This document shows, piece by piece, positions 1 to 9,850 of a DNA stretch of 64,000 bases (position 1 is its first letter; each line of letters starts with the position of its first letter). The stretch lies in assembly GCA_014529385.2 (NCBI GenBank), contig CM043964.1, positions 107,345,587-107,409,586 on the forward strand, read 5' to 3'. This DNA comes from Adiantum capillus-veneris. Lineage: Eukaryota; Streptophyta; Polypodiopsida; Polypodiales; Pteridaceae. The position numbers and the translations under genes were made by a program. The notes below the pieces were generated by a model. That model ran no database searches. It had not been told where the DNA came from and worked only from the letters and a program-made list of their open reading frames with translations.

Positions 1-1
1 T

Positions 2-636
2 GGGGAAGAGCGCGATCGCAGCAAGGATGCGGTCAATACGTTCTTACACAAATGGAGTGATATTCATAGATTGAGACACACCCCAGATATAAAGACGGCT
101 GTGGAAACAAGTCTATCTCTTAAAGGCAAGGCCTATAAGTGGTGGATGACATTTCCAATAGATGCTCGTCCTCCGTCTTGGGTTGCGTTTCAAGCTTCTT
201 TCTCTAAAGAGTTTTTGGACTCCAATGAAGAAGATAAGAATTGGTTAGCATGGGATGCATGCCGCATGTCTGGCCTCTCTCTCACACAGTACCTTTCAAA
301 GTATCGGAAAATCATATTAAAACTAGAAGGTCTAGATGAATTCCAAAAGATACAGGGTTTTAATAGGAGTCTTGACAAAGACTATCGTCTTCATGTCAAG
401 ACCCAACATCCAAAAACTTTGAAAGAAGCCATTAGTCATGCACAAATGACCAAGAGAGGAAAGGAAATGTTCCCTACTCTAAAAATAATTTTGCTAAGAG
501 CAATGTGGCTAAGAGCCAATGGCGAGGTAGATCTCCCACATGTTCCAAGAGGAACAAGAGACAATCTACCTCTCCACGCCCACAAGAGGCTAAGAAGCCT
601 AGGCAATCACGAGATACTCCGCGTGGGTCTCTCACC
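2..636 (+). pseudogene. Ty3/gypsy Gag, partial (gypsy A, 5' portion)
   Basis: Capsid-type Gag of the outer chromovirus. The frame is open from the window edge, so the true start lies upstream. Visible retrotransposon-gag features are the KWWMTF tract near 135-155 followed by W...F...F, and the YRKIILKLEGL helix near 300-335. After about 490 the frame becomes basic and Ser/Arg-rich, as expected just before a zinc knuckle. It stops abruptly at 637, where the LTR of gypsy B starts; the zinc knuckle resumes at 9,503. I infer one gag gene split by a nested insertion. Gag forms the cytoplasmic virus-like particle. Confidence 0.8.
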
Positions 637-1657
637 TGTAATGGAATTCGCCTATTCAATTTGAGAGTAGCGGAATTTAATGAGAGTACTTTCAAGAAAT
701 GATTTTGTGAGCATAGCGGGTTGACATAATTGAAGATAGCAACATAATCATAGCAATTAGTTAACTTGGCATAGACAATACTTTTGCAAGAGAGAGAATT
801 TAGAGAACATGACAACAGTTGAGGACCGGATTTATGTGGAGCCGGTCCCCCCTCCAATAGGCATTTGTATTATGATTTCTCTCAAAAAAGAGACTTGTTA
901 CAATACATTCTTTGTGTTCCTTGTGACCTAGGTGAAGCAATGAAGATGGAAAGCTTCATGAATCACCATCATAGCATAACCTAAACTTGAAGAAAGCTTT
1001 AACTATACCAAGCCTCAGTCCCAAGACCTCAAACACCTTCGAAGGTGGAGAGAGCTAGCAGGGAATGAGGTAGGGAAGAGGAAGAAGAAACATTTCATAC
1101 GAGAAAGAGCTAGTTCCTCACTTATCATAACTCTTGTGCTAGCATACATAATAGCATAGTAATGAATAAGAAATAGATGGCAAGCTCAAGCATTGAAGCA
1201 TGGCTCTTGGATGGATTTGCACTCCATAGCCAAGAGTGTTGGTGTAGGCTCTCAACCTCTACTTGCTTGGAGAAAGAGAGGGAGCTCTTGCACTTTGCAT
1301 AGTACACAATGAGAGTGTTTGTGAGTGTGTGTGGGTGAGTATACCCCCTAAGCACCCCCCTAGCTTGCTTGGGTCGACCCCCCCTTGTAGCTCATGCTTG
1401 AAGCTCATTGGACCCCTCCAGGCCTAGCCAATCACAAGCAGGAGCCATTACAAGCAACAGGGATAGCCTTGGGACAAGTGTCCCCCTTTCCCCTTTGAGA
1501 GAGAGGACTTGATAAATGCAAAATCAATTAATTAAATATCCTTTATTATCATTGGACCCCTTGGGTGGCCAACCAATAGGTTTCAGGCACACCATGAGGG
1601 CAACATGAGGAGGAACTTGACAAGTGTCCTTGTTGCCTCTTCAAGCTGGGGCTTCCC

Positions 1658-1706
<49 letters not shown>

Positions 1707-2242
1707 CTCTCTCATCCCCCCCCCCCCCCCCTTGTAGGCTCGCCCCCCTCCTTGTAGGGATCTTTTTGACTTTGGTTGAGCAAGCCCCTTAGTCATCAAG
1801 CATGACTAAGCACTTGAAGTAGGGGGTGTTCCCACAAGCATCTCAGGCAAGCTTCTCAAGGCACCTCAAGCACCTTAATCATGCACCAAGTCAAGCACCT
1901 CAAGCATCTTAATCAAGCACCTCAAGCACGACAAGCACCTCGAGTTTGGGCCGGGTTCCCACCTCAAGCTCAACCCTAGCTTACCTAAGGTCAAAGGACT
2001 TTTACACACATTATTGGAGGTCTTTAATGAAGCTAACCCTAAGGTCTTATGCTCCATTGGTTAGCCTTTCTCTTGATAGACCATCTCGCATTTGGGCCCC
2101 TTTACTATTGGCCCCGTGTTGAGATAGATCTATAAGCATATATCTATATCTTAACACTTGTTCCCGTTTATTCTCCCACATTAAGTGATCAATTTAATAT
2201 GAGAAAATCATTTGGGTTGGTTAACTATTAGATTTTACGACA
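637..2242 (-). repeat. 3' LTR of gypsy B
   Basis: Aligns end to end with 7,853-9,462. In element orientation it runs TGTCGTAAAATC...CCATTACA. It carries a (TG)n tract at about 1,660-1,705, a C-run at 1,716-1,731 and a stretch rich in CAAGCACCT repeats near 1,850-1,945. Differences from the partner are few: several substitutions, shorter or longer TG and C runs, and absence of a 27-bp tandem duplication found in the partner at about 9,100-9,126. Short open frames inside it are not credible genes. Confidence 0.9.
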
Positions 2243-2256
2243 TTACCTCTCTCTTG
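2243..2256 (-). other. Polypurine tract of gypsy B
   Basis: On the minus strand the bases directly before the 3' LTR read CAAGAGAGAGGTAA, the purine run that primes plus-strand DNA synthesis. Position and composition fit; extent is approximate. Confidence 0.6.
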
Positions 2257-2602
2257 AAATCATAGTCGTCCTCGACTATGAGGTAAAAGAGATAAAGCCT
2301 TAGTCATTAGTAAATCGTACTTAGCGGGTAGAGGATCCCTTTTTTACCCTATGACATCTTTCCAAGATGGATGACTAATCCATTTGGTGCTTGGGAGACA
2401 TAGCTGCCGCAAGCATGTCTGCTGTTTAGTCCATTTCATTCTCCCAAAGTAGAGTGACAAATTATACTTGGTGTTTGAGAGACGTCGTCGTCACAAACAT
2501 GATTCTAAGCATGCATACTAGTTAAATTTGTGCACAATTAAAAAGAGGACTAGTCTTATAAGACAAAAACATGAGTCATTTAAAAGAAATTTGTACATTT
2601 GC

Positions 2603-2762
2603 TTACTCTAATGTAGCATTGTAAGCATTGACAAGGTTCATACTATCCTTAAGTTGTACTCCTTGCATCCATCTAGCATCTTCCAAAGGATAATTTTTGA
2701 ACTTAATAAGATACCGTCGGATTATCTTACCATGTCGTAGTACCATGTCGTAGTACCTTGTC
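2603..2762 (-). pseudogene. Integrase chromodomain of gypsy B (frame-shifted tail)
   Basis: The C-terminal chromodomain of the integrase, which in chromoviruses directs integration to particular chromatin. Visible are the RRYLIKFKNYPLEDARW core and the following helix to the stop at 2,603. It is out of frame with the integrase because the 13-bp sequence at 2,729-2,741 is repeated exactly at 2,742-2,754. The classical aromatic cage is only partly present. Confidence 0.75.
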
Positions 2763-4304
2763 TTCATGCCGAAGGACAGCTTCGGGTTGTAGCACCTCTT
2801 CTTGGTCTTCAACTTCGGGAGGGTCTTCAATAATTGGTTCAGTTGGTGGCTCTCCTTTGTAGGGCTTAAGTAGGCTTACATGAAAGGCATTGTGTATAAG
2901 CCAATGGTTGGGCAACTTGAGTTGATAAGTCGTCTCATTGATGGGCTTCAAGATTTGGAAAGGACCATAGTATCTTTTTGCTAGTTTAGCATAATTCTTT
3001 TGATGGCCCGTAGGATTTTTGCCCGTCGTTTGCCTTAATCGAGCCTTAGGAAACTTGAGTAAGACCCAATCATTTTCTTTGAACATTAAGACTCTTCTGT
3101 GCTTATCAGCAGCAGCTCTTTGCCTTTGTTGAGAGATGGCTATAGCCTCCCTAATCTTTTGAAAAGATTCTTGTAGGTCACGGCTATACTCATCGGCGGC
3201 GAAGATCTTCCCATGTACTTTGAGTAGCAAGGGACTTTTAGGTCTTCCCTCTATGATCTCGAAAGGTGCTTTCCCCGTAGAAGTATGGACAGTATTATTG
3301 TAGGCATACTCTACTAGAGGTAAATACTTTTCCCATTGTGAGCGTTGATCTACTTCGGTAACATAAGTCTTGAGTAGATCGAGTATCGTAAGATTGGCTA
3401 TCTCACTTTGGCCATCCGTTTGTGGGTGATAGGCCGAAGAGAAATTCAATCTTGTTCCTAGATTTTCAAAGAGACCTTTCCAGAAATTACTGGTCATTCT
3501 AGGATCTCTATCTGACACGATGGATGTGGGTAATCCATGGTGCTTGAAAATCTGAGATATGAAGAGAGTTGCCATTTGATGTGTCTTAATAGTCTTTTTG
3601 ACAAGAATAAAATGTGCTTGCTTGCTAAACCTGTCGACTATTGTCCATATTCCTGTATTCCCATGGATAGACTTGGGTAATCCAAAGATGAAATCCATGG
3701 ATATACTCTCCCATGGTGAATTTGGAATAGGCAATGGCTGGAGTAATCTAGGTTGCTTCCCTCTATCATACTTGGTCTTTTGGCATACTACACATTTTGA
3801 AACATACTCTTGTATGTCCACTTTCACGGTAGGCCAATAGAAATACGTCTCTACTCCTCGGAGAGTAGGTTGAATACCTCTATGCCCTACATATGGAGGA
3901 GCATGGGATTCATACATAACCTTCTCACGAAGGGAATGGGTAACACATAGCCTATTGCCGTGGAGAAGATAACCATCCTGCAAGGTGAATGGTTCCTCTT
4001 TCTTCCCCAAAGCAAGGGCTGACATTATGTCTCTAAAGTCAGGGTCAATAGCATACTCATCTATCATAGAGGATAGATCTTTGTGAGTAGCTATAGACAC
4101 CGCATTAACTTTTGGTCGTCGTGAAAGTGCATCGGCAACTTGATTGTGCTTACCAGCTATGTGAGCAATATGGAAATTAAATTGCGAAAGAAAATTTGCC
4201 CACCTCATTTGTTGTCGGAAAGCTTGGTTTGCGTCATGAAATACTTGAGACTTTGGTGGTCGGTTCGTAGGATAAATGGAGTCCCCAATAGGTAGTGCTT
4301 CCAT
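2727..4304 (-). CDS. Integrase of gypsy B
   Basis: Inserts element cDNA into chromosomes in the nucleus. The frame holds the end of RNase H (AGKHNQVADALSRR), then the HHCC zinc-binding domain (H..PYVGHRGI with CVVCQ), then the catalytic core with Asp in SMDFIFG, Asp in VSDRD and Glu in GQSEIANL, then the GPY/F-type module (KRYYGPFQI). It overlaps the RT frame in another phase: a 1-bp loss near 4,207-4,216 moves the reading frame from RT-RNase H into this one. It ends in nonsense caused by the 13-bp duplication described for the chromodomain. Confidence 0.88.
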   Translation of the reverse strand: MEALPIGDSIYPTNRPPKSQVFHDANQAFRQQMRWANFLSQFNFHIAHIAGKHNQVADALSRRPKVNAVSIATHKDLSSMIDEYAIDPDFRDIMSALALGKKEEPFTLQDGYLLHGNRLCVTHSLREKVMYESHAPPYVGHRGIQPTLRGVETYFYWPTVKVDIQEYVSKCVVCQKTKYDRGKQPRLLQPLPIPNSPWESISMDFIFGLPKSIHGNTGIWTIVDRFSKQAHFILVKKTIKTHQMATLFISQIFKHHGLPTSIVSDRDPRMTSNFWKGLFENLGTRLNFSSAYHPQTDGQSEIANLTILDLLKTYVTEVDQRSQWEKYLPLVEYAYNNTVHTSTGKAPFEIIEGRPKSPLLLKVHGKIFAADEYSRDLQESFQKIREAIAISQQRQRAAADKHRRVLMFKENDWVLLKFPKARLRQTTGKNPTGHQKNYAKLAKRYYGPFQILKPINETTYQLKLPNHWLIHNAFHVSLLKPYKGEPPTEPIIEDPPEVEDQEEVLQPEAVLRHEDKVLRHGTTTW

Positions 4305-5431
4305 GTGTCTAGGGCATGTAGAACAGCTAAAAGCTCTTTCTCATAAATGCCCAAGACTCGTTCATCACTATTGAGCCTTCGGCTCTCATATGCTATGGCA
4401 TGCCCTTCTTGAAGCAAAACCGCTCCAAGGCAATCACCACAAGCATCACATTGGACCTCAAATGGCTTTGAGAGATTCGGAAGCATGAGGGTTGGTTGGA
4501 AAGTAAGCTTCTCTTTGAGTTTTTCAAAAGCATTTTGCTCCTTAGCAGTCCATACAAACTTAACGTTCTTCTTTGTTAAGTCGTGTAGTGGTCCTGCTAC
4601 TTGAGAGAATTTTGCTATGAAGCGTCTATAGTATGCACACATACCAATAAAGCTTCTTAGCTCATGTAGATTCCTTGGGTTAGGCCATGATTTTATTACC
4701 TCCAACTTTGATGGATCCATACGAATACCATCGTGAGAGATAATATGACCTAGATATTGAATCTCTTGAAGGAAGAATTCACTTTTCTTTTGGTTGAGAA
4801 AAAGTTTGTTCTCCCTCAAGGCTTGAAAAATCACTTGGAGATGTTGCTTATGTTCCTCCAAAGACTTGGAGTAGATAATGATATCATCAAAGAACACTCC
4901 AGTGAATTTACGATATGGTCTAAAAATTTTCTCCATGAGACGATTGAAAGTAGCTGGTGCATTAGTCAAGCCAAAAGGCATGACTAGATATTCATAAAGA
5001 CCAAATGTTGTGCGAAACGCGGTCTTTAGGATATCTTCATCCACTATCCTTATTTGATGATAGCCACTCTTAAGGTCAATCCTACTGAAGAAGGTAGAGC
5101 CTTGTAGCTTATCAAACAGATCTTCTACCCGAGGCACGGGAAATCTGTTTTTGATAGTGATATGGTTTAGTGCTCGATAGTCCACACACATACAGTATGT
5201 ACCATCTTTCTTTTGCACTAAAAGGATTGGAGAGCAAAAGGGAGAGGAACTAGGCCTCACCATCCCTTTGTCTACCAATTCGTGTACTTGCTTCATAATC
5301 TCCTCTTGTTGAGTTTGTGAGACTCGATAAGGAGGTTTGTTAGGCGGTGAGCTTCCTGGAAGAAGCTCAATACGATGGTCATCATCCCCTCGTTTTGGAG
5401 GTAGGTCCATAGGGATATCATCGATAAACAC
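4205..5431 (-). CDS. Reverse transcriptase-RNase H of gypsy B
   Basis: Copies element RNA into DNA and removes the RNA strand. In order: LPPKRGDDDHRIELLPG lead-in, RT fingers with PILLVQKKDG, motif A (FFSRIDLKSGYHQI), motif B ([15 protein letters not shown]), catalytic FFDDIIIYS, thumb with YLGHIIS, and RNase H from about 4,430 (VQCDACGDCLGAVLLQEG, EKELLAVLHAL, RTDHQSLKYF). The first Met used is at 5,431, but coding similarity runs further upstream towards the gag-protease frame, so this is the remainder of a continuous polyprotein rather than an independent gene. Confidence 0.9.
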   Translation of the reverse strand: MFIDDIPMDLPPKRGDDDHRIELLPGSSPPNKPPYRVSQTQQEEIMKQVHELVDKGMVRPSSSPFCSPILLVQKKDGTYCMCVDYRALNHITIKNRFPVPRVEDLFDKLQGSTFFSRIDLKSGYHQIRIVDEDILKTAFRTTFGLYEYLVMPFGLTNAPATFNRLMEKIFRPYRKFTGVFFDDIIIYSKSLEEHKQHLQVIFQALRENKLFLNQKKSEFFLQEIQYLGHIISHDGIRMDPSKLEVIKSWPNPRNLHELRSFIGMCAYYRRFIAKFSQVAGPLHDLTKKNVKFVWTAKEQNAFEKLKEKLTFQPTLMLPNLSKPFEVQCDACGDCLGAVLLQEGHAIAYESRRLNSDERVLGIYEKELLAVLHALDTWKHYLLGTPFILRTDHQSLKYFMTQTKLSDNK

Positions 5432-5488
5432 ATCTTGAATCCTTTTAGAAAAGTAGACAAGTCTAACTCTTCTTGATTCCTATCATTT

Positions 5489-7438
5489 TCATTTGATGAA
5501 AATGAAAATGATTAATGTTTCATTTGATGAAACATTATTAGCTTTTAGAGACTCTTTGACATAAATCATGTACGCAGAAACTGAGCTCTTCATTGATTTA
5601 TCAAAAGAAAGAGGATTTACAAGTGGAATAGTGTGACCACGCTCACTAGCATCTATATACATGTTCTTTCCCCTGTAGGTGAAGTAAATTCTCCTTTCAG
5701 GGAACTCCATGTTGGCAGCCATGCGATCAAACCATGGTGCCCCTAGGATAACATCCTGATGTTGGAGAGGAGAGATGAAGAAGTCTTCTTTGTCGACATA
5801 GCTTTGGACATGAAGCCTCAACTTCCCAATCAAGGGAGTAACGGAGGCTTGTTGTCCCTTGAAAGCTGCATCAGCTGTTACTATATCTCCCATCTCAAAA
5901 GCTTGAATGCCCAACTTGGTGGCCAACTCTATTGATATGAAGTTGAGAGTAGAGCCTGGGTCAAACAAGATGAAGGCATCATGCTCTCTTACCTTTCCCC
6001 TCGCATAGGAAAGTGATGATCCTTTGCAATGAGCATCCTCTTTTGGAGCTTCGATGGTGGAAGCCCTAGGAGTCTCATTGCGAGTATTCTTCTTGGGGCA
6101 AGAACGATAGCCATGTCCTTGCTCCCCACACTTGAAACACTTATGGTCCTTGCGAAAAGCTTCAAGCTCTTCAGGAGAGAGTTTGTTTTTACCTTTGTAA
6201 ACTCCCTTCTCCTTGGACCGATTGTTGTTGTTGTTGTTATTGTTGTTGTTGGAAGTGCCTTGGGAATTATTTTGAGCATTGGATTTTCCCTTTGTATCAT
6301 TTTTATCTTTGTTTTCCATGGGCTTGACATTACGTCTAGCCCCTTGATGGAAATTGATGCGTGAAGCAACCATTGTGTGGTGGATTACTTTGGTAATAGT
6401 ACCGGGCCATTGAGAGTTGATGTATTCGGCCATCTCTTCAGGTAATTCCGCACAGAATTGCTGTCTTTGCTCGGCAAAGTCTATCTTTTGAAAGACAGTA
6501 GCTTTGAGATGTAAATCCCAAAACTTGTGTACATACTTGTTGATAGACTCATGAGAGAGAAGCTTCAAGCCGCGCCATTCGGAAAGAACTTTATCTTTAG
6601 TATCACTTGGAAGAAATTGCTTCATGATGGAAACTCGTAGAGTTTTCCATGTCTTTGGGGCTTCTCCATTGCCACGAAGGCTAGCCCACCATTGACGAAC
6701 TGATTTTTGGAAGTGCATAGCTACATGGCGTAGCTTGGAGGACTCTATGAAGCCCTCGTCCCCAAAGGCCGCATCAAATTGTTGGATGAAGGCCAACACT
6801 TTGTCGGTAGCACCAAAGGTGCCATCATAGGTGAGAAAAGAGATACTCTTTCCTCCCTCCTTGAACTTCTTTAGCTTTTGTGACCTTCGCCATGCAGGAA
6901 ATGATTTGCGATGTCCTCCTCTCTTGTATTCTCTAGGAGAATAGCCATAACTTTCATCGGAAGAGGAGGAAGGTGAAGAAGAAGGAGAAGAGGGTGACCT
7001 CTTCCTAGCCCTTTTCTTCCTTTGTTTCCTCTCTTGCCTTTTAGAGTGATGAGGAGAAGGACTATGGGTTGCTCTTTTCCTCTTAGGAGGAGTAGGCGAT
7101 CGTCTAGACCGCCATCTTCGTGGAGCCACATCTTCAGAAGAACTTAGACTGTCATTGCTTTCTTTCTCTTTGGAATTCTCCTCTCGAATGGGAGAGAGTC
7201 TTCTTTTGGGGGTCTCTTCAAGAGGCCTCCTAAGCTCTCTCTCCTCTGGGAGAGGAAGGGAAATTCCTAAAGCACGAAGTTGTTGAGTAACTTCGGCTTG
7301 CAAAACAGGGTTGCCCATAGCTTGTTGCAACCTAGTGACGAGATAATTCACAAACATGGGAGCATCATCATCAGCACCTTCATGTGCAAAATCAAAGCTA
7401 TCAATGTTCATTCTACTCTCTTGATTATTGTCAGCCAT
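5489..7438 (-). CDS. Gag-protease polyprotein of gypsy B
   Basis: I choose Met at 7,438 (MADNNQES) because the related element C starts at the same peptide; an in-frame upstream Met at 7,480 also exists. The order is: acidic N terminus, an Arg/Ser-rich tract (about 7,150-6,900), capsid domain (RQWWASLRGNGEAPKTW), an Asn run of about ten residues, a CCHC zinc knuckle (CFKCGEQGHGYRSC, ~6,105-6,147), then an aspartic protease with DPG in place of the usual DSG/DTG (FILFDPGSTLNFIS, ~5,975). The frame ends prematurely at 5,489 because of a 31-bp palindromic insertion, so protease and RT are uncoupled. Confidence 0.88.
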   Translation of the reverse strand: MADNNQESRMNIDSFDFAHEGADDDAPMFVNYLVTRLQQAMGNPVLQAEVTQQLRALGISLPLPEERELRRPLEETPKRRLSPIREENSKEKESNDSLSSSEDVAPRRWRSRRSPTPPKRKRATHSPSPHHSKRQERKQRKKRARKRSPSSPSSSPSSSSDESYGYSPREYKRGGHRKSFPAWRRSQKLKKFKEGGKSISFLTYDGTFGATDKVLAFIQQFDAAFGDEGFIESSKLRHVAMHFQKSVRQWWASLRGNGEAPKTWKTLRVSIMKQFLPSDTKDKVLSEWRGLKLLSHESINKYVHKFWDLHLKATVFQKIDFAEQRQQFCAELPEEMAEYINSQWPGTITKVIHHTMVASRINFHQGARRNVKPMENKDKNDTKGKSNAQNNSQGTSNNNNNNNNNNRSKEKGVYKGKNKLSPEELEAFRKDHKCFKCGEQGHGYRSCPKKNTRNETPRASTIEAPKEDAHCKGSSLSYARGKVREHDAFILFDPGSTLNFISIELATKLGIQAFEMGDIVTADAAFKGQQASVTPLIGKLRLHVQSYVDKEDFFISPLQHQDVILGAPWFDRMAANMEFPERRIYFTYRGKNMYIDASERGHTIPLVNPLSFDKSMKSSVSAYMIYVKESLKANNVSSNETLIIFIFIK

Positions 7439-7839
7439 GTTAACAAAATTTATGTTTATACTTAGTGTATGCTTTGGCAATACAAAACCTTAGTTGCCAC
7501 TCCTCTTAGCCTTTGAAAATCGGCTCTTAAGTATCTACACCCACGGCTCAAAGTGGTTAATTATAGAGAGTAGAGGAGTAGGTCTAACATAGCAGAGTTG
7601 CCAAGGGTTAGCTCCTTTCGGACTTTTTATGGCTCAATAATGGTAAAGCCGTAGGCAAGTCTAAAATGACTCCATTATTAAGTCCAAAGCTCCCGAGGTG
7701 TGCACCATCTCCCACATAGTGGGCTTAACAAAACCGATATTAGATCCCAGTTCCACTTACTCTATTATAATTAACAACATCAACCATTTATAGGCTGCTT
7801 AAGGACCTCTCTTCTTAAGCAAGAAAAGAGAAACCAAAT

Positions 7840-7851
7840 GCTCTAATACCA
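7840..7851 (-). other. Primer-binding site of gypsy B
   Basis: Minus strand reads TGGTATTAGAGC, two bases after the 5' LTR end. It differs by one base from the initiator-Met tRNA complement seen in both copia elements here. Element C has TGATATTAGAGC at the same place. Confidence 0.75.
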
Positions 7852-7852
7852 A

Positions 7853-8873
7853 TGTAATGGAATTTGTCTATTCAATTTGAGAGTAGCGGAATTTAATGAG
7901 AGTACTTTCAAGAAATGATTTTGTGAGCATAGCGGGTTGACATAATTGAAGATAGCAACATAATCATAGCAATTAGTTAACTTGGCATAGACAATACTTT
8001 TGCAAGAGAGAGAATTTAGAGAACATGACAACAGTTGAGGACCGGATTTATGTGGAGCCGGTCCCCCCTCCAATAGGCATTTGTATTATGATTTCTCTCA
8101 AAAGAGAGACTTGTTACAATACATTCTTTGTGTTCCTTGTGACCTAGGTGAAGCAATGAAGATGGAAAGCTTCATGAATCACCATCATAGCATAACCTAA
8201 ACTTGAAGAAAGCTTTAACTATACCAAGCCTCAGTCCCAAGACCTCAAACACCTTCGAAGGTGGAGAGAGCTAGCAGGGAATGAGGTAGGGAAGAGGAAG
8301 AAGAAACATTTCATACGAGAAAGAGCTAGTTCCTCACTTATCATAACTCTTGTGCTAGCATACATAATAGCATAGTAATGAATAAGAAATAGATGGCAAG
8401 CTCAAGCATTGAAGCATGGCTCTTGGATGGATTTGCACTCCATAGCCAAGAGTGTTGGTGTAGGCTCTCAACCTCTACTTGCTTGGAGAAAGAGAGGGAG
8501 CTCTTGCACTTTGCATAGTACACAATGAGAGTGTTTGTGAGTGTGTGTGGGTGAGTATACCCCCTAAGCACCCCCCTAGCTTGCTTGGGTCGACCCCCCC
8601 TTGTAGCTCATGCTTGAAGCTCATTGGACCCCTCCAGGCCTAGCCAATCACAAGCAGGAGCCATTACAAGCAACAGGGATAGCTTTGGGACAAGTGTCCC
8701 CCTTTCCCCTTTGAGAGAGAGGACTTGATAAATGCAAAATCAATTAATTAAATATCCTTTATTATCATTGGACCCCTTGGGTGGCCAACCAATAGGTTTC
8801 AGGCACACCATGAGGGCAACATGAGGAGGAACTTGACAAGTGTCCTTGTTGCCTCTTCAAGCTGGGGCTTCCC

Positions 8874-8906
<33 letters not shown>

Positions 8907-9462
8907 CTCTCTCATCCCCCCCCCCCTTGTAGGCTCGCCCCCCTCCTTGTAGGGATCTTTTTGACTTTGGTTGAGCAAGCCCCTTAGTCATCAAGCATGA
9001 CTAAGCACTTGAAGTAGGGGGTGTTCCCACAAGCATCTCAGGCAAGCTTCTCAAGGCACCTCAAGCACCTTAATCATGCACCAAGTCAAGCACCTCAAGC
9101 ATGGAGCCAGTCAAGCACCTCAAGCATCTTAATCAAGCACCTCAAGCACGACAAGCACCTCGAGTTTGGGCCGGGTTCCCACCTCAAGCTCAACCCTAGC
9201 TTACCTAAGGTCAAAGGACTTTTACACACATTATTGGAGGTCTTCAATGAAGCTAACCCTAAGGTCTTATGCTCCATTGGTTAGCCTTTCTCTTGATAGA
9301 CCATCTCGCATTTGGGCCCCTTTACTATTGGCCCCGTGTTGAGATAGATCTATAAGCACATATCTATATCTTAACACTTGTTCCCGTTTATTCTCCCACA
9401 TTAAGTGATCAATTTAATATGAGAAAATCATTTGGGTTGGTTAAATATTAGATTTTATGACA
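7853..9462 (-). repeat. 5' LTR of gypsy B
   Basis: Partner of 637-2,242, about 1,610 bp, high similarity throughout. It has a shorter (TG)n tract (about 8,875-8,905), a shorter C-run, and one extra 27-bp unit near 9,100 that creates a tandem GTCAAGCACCTCAAGCAT pair. The 5' LTR should carry the promoter; I could not place a convincing TATA box. Confidence 0.9.
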
Positions 9463-9850
9463 CAGCACTGCTGATTTTGAGCGTGCAAAGAAGCACAATT
9501 TGTGTTTTTGATGTCTTTCAGACCAACATAACAAGAAAGATTGTCCTCTTTTGCAAGGCAAAGAAAAGGCCATGCACACGGTGCAACGCCTCACATTAGA
9601 TTCATCTCCTAAATATTGTGTTGTAGAGGTTCTTCATATGGAAGAAAAGCACAAGTGTTGTGTGCCTGCTTCAATGTGGCAGCCCACCTTTGGCCCTCAT
9701 GATTTGATTCACATGCATGGCACTATTAACGGACAACGTGTTCGTGTTTTAGTGGATGATGGTGCAACTCATAACTTCTTGAACTATAAGCTATTCAAGA
9801 AATTGAAGCTTACACAGACTCCCTGCTCTCACAAGTATGTGGTGGAGTAG
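9463..9850 (+). pseudogene. Zinc knuckle and protease of gypsy A
   Basis: Continues gypsy A after the nested element. A CCHC knuckle (C-x2-C-x4-H-x4-C) lies at 9,503-9,545; its second residue before the second Cys is TGA at 9,509, in a place where Trp is usual. The aspartic protease follows with VLVDDGATHNF near 9,750 (DDG instead of DSG). The frame is cut by TAG at 9,848 and continues in the same phase into [15 protein letters not shown], the second protease signature. The protein is therefore broken. Confidence 0.8.

Larger units (their letters stand above)
637..9462 (-). mobile_element. Nested Ty3/gypsy chromovirus, near complete (gypsy B)
   Basis: A minus-strand LTR retrotransposon inserted in the gag of gypsy A. 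In element order it has: 5' LTR (7,853-9,462), primer site (7,840-7,851), gag-protease (7,438-5,489), RT-RNase H (5,431-4,205), integrase (4,304-2,727), chromodomain (to 2,603), purine tract (~2,243-2,256) and 3' LTR (637-2,242). Both LTRs begin TG and end CA. I see no clean 5-bp target duplication: the left flank ends TCACC and the right flank begins CAGCA. Three frame lesions (a 31-bp insertion, a 1-bp loss and a 13-bp tandem duplication) break the gag-pol frame, so this copy is probably non-autonomous although the LTRs are very similar. Confidence 0.9.

Noticed and set aside
1125-1355. Frames within the gypsy B LTRs (1,125-1,355; 8,341-8,571; 474-857; 7,843-8,073)
   Set aside because: They occur in both LTRs because the LTRs are the same sequence; no protein motif.
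6029-6364. Antisense frame with a Val-rich stretch opposite the gypsy B gag
   Set aside because: It is the complement of the Asn run in Gag.
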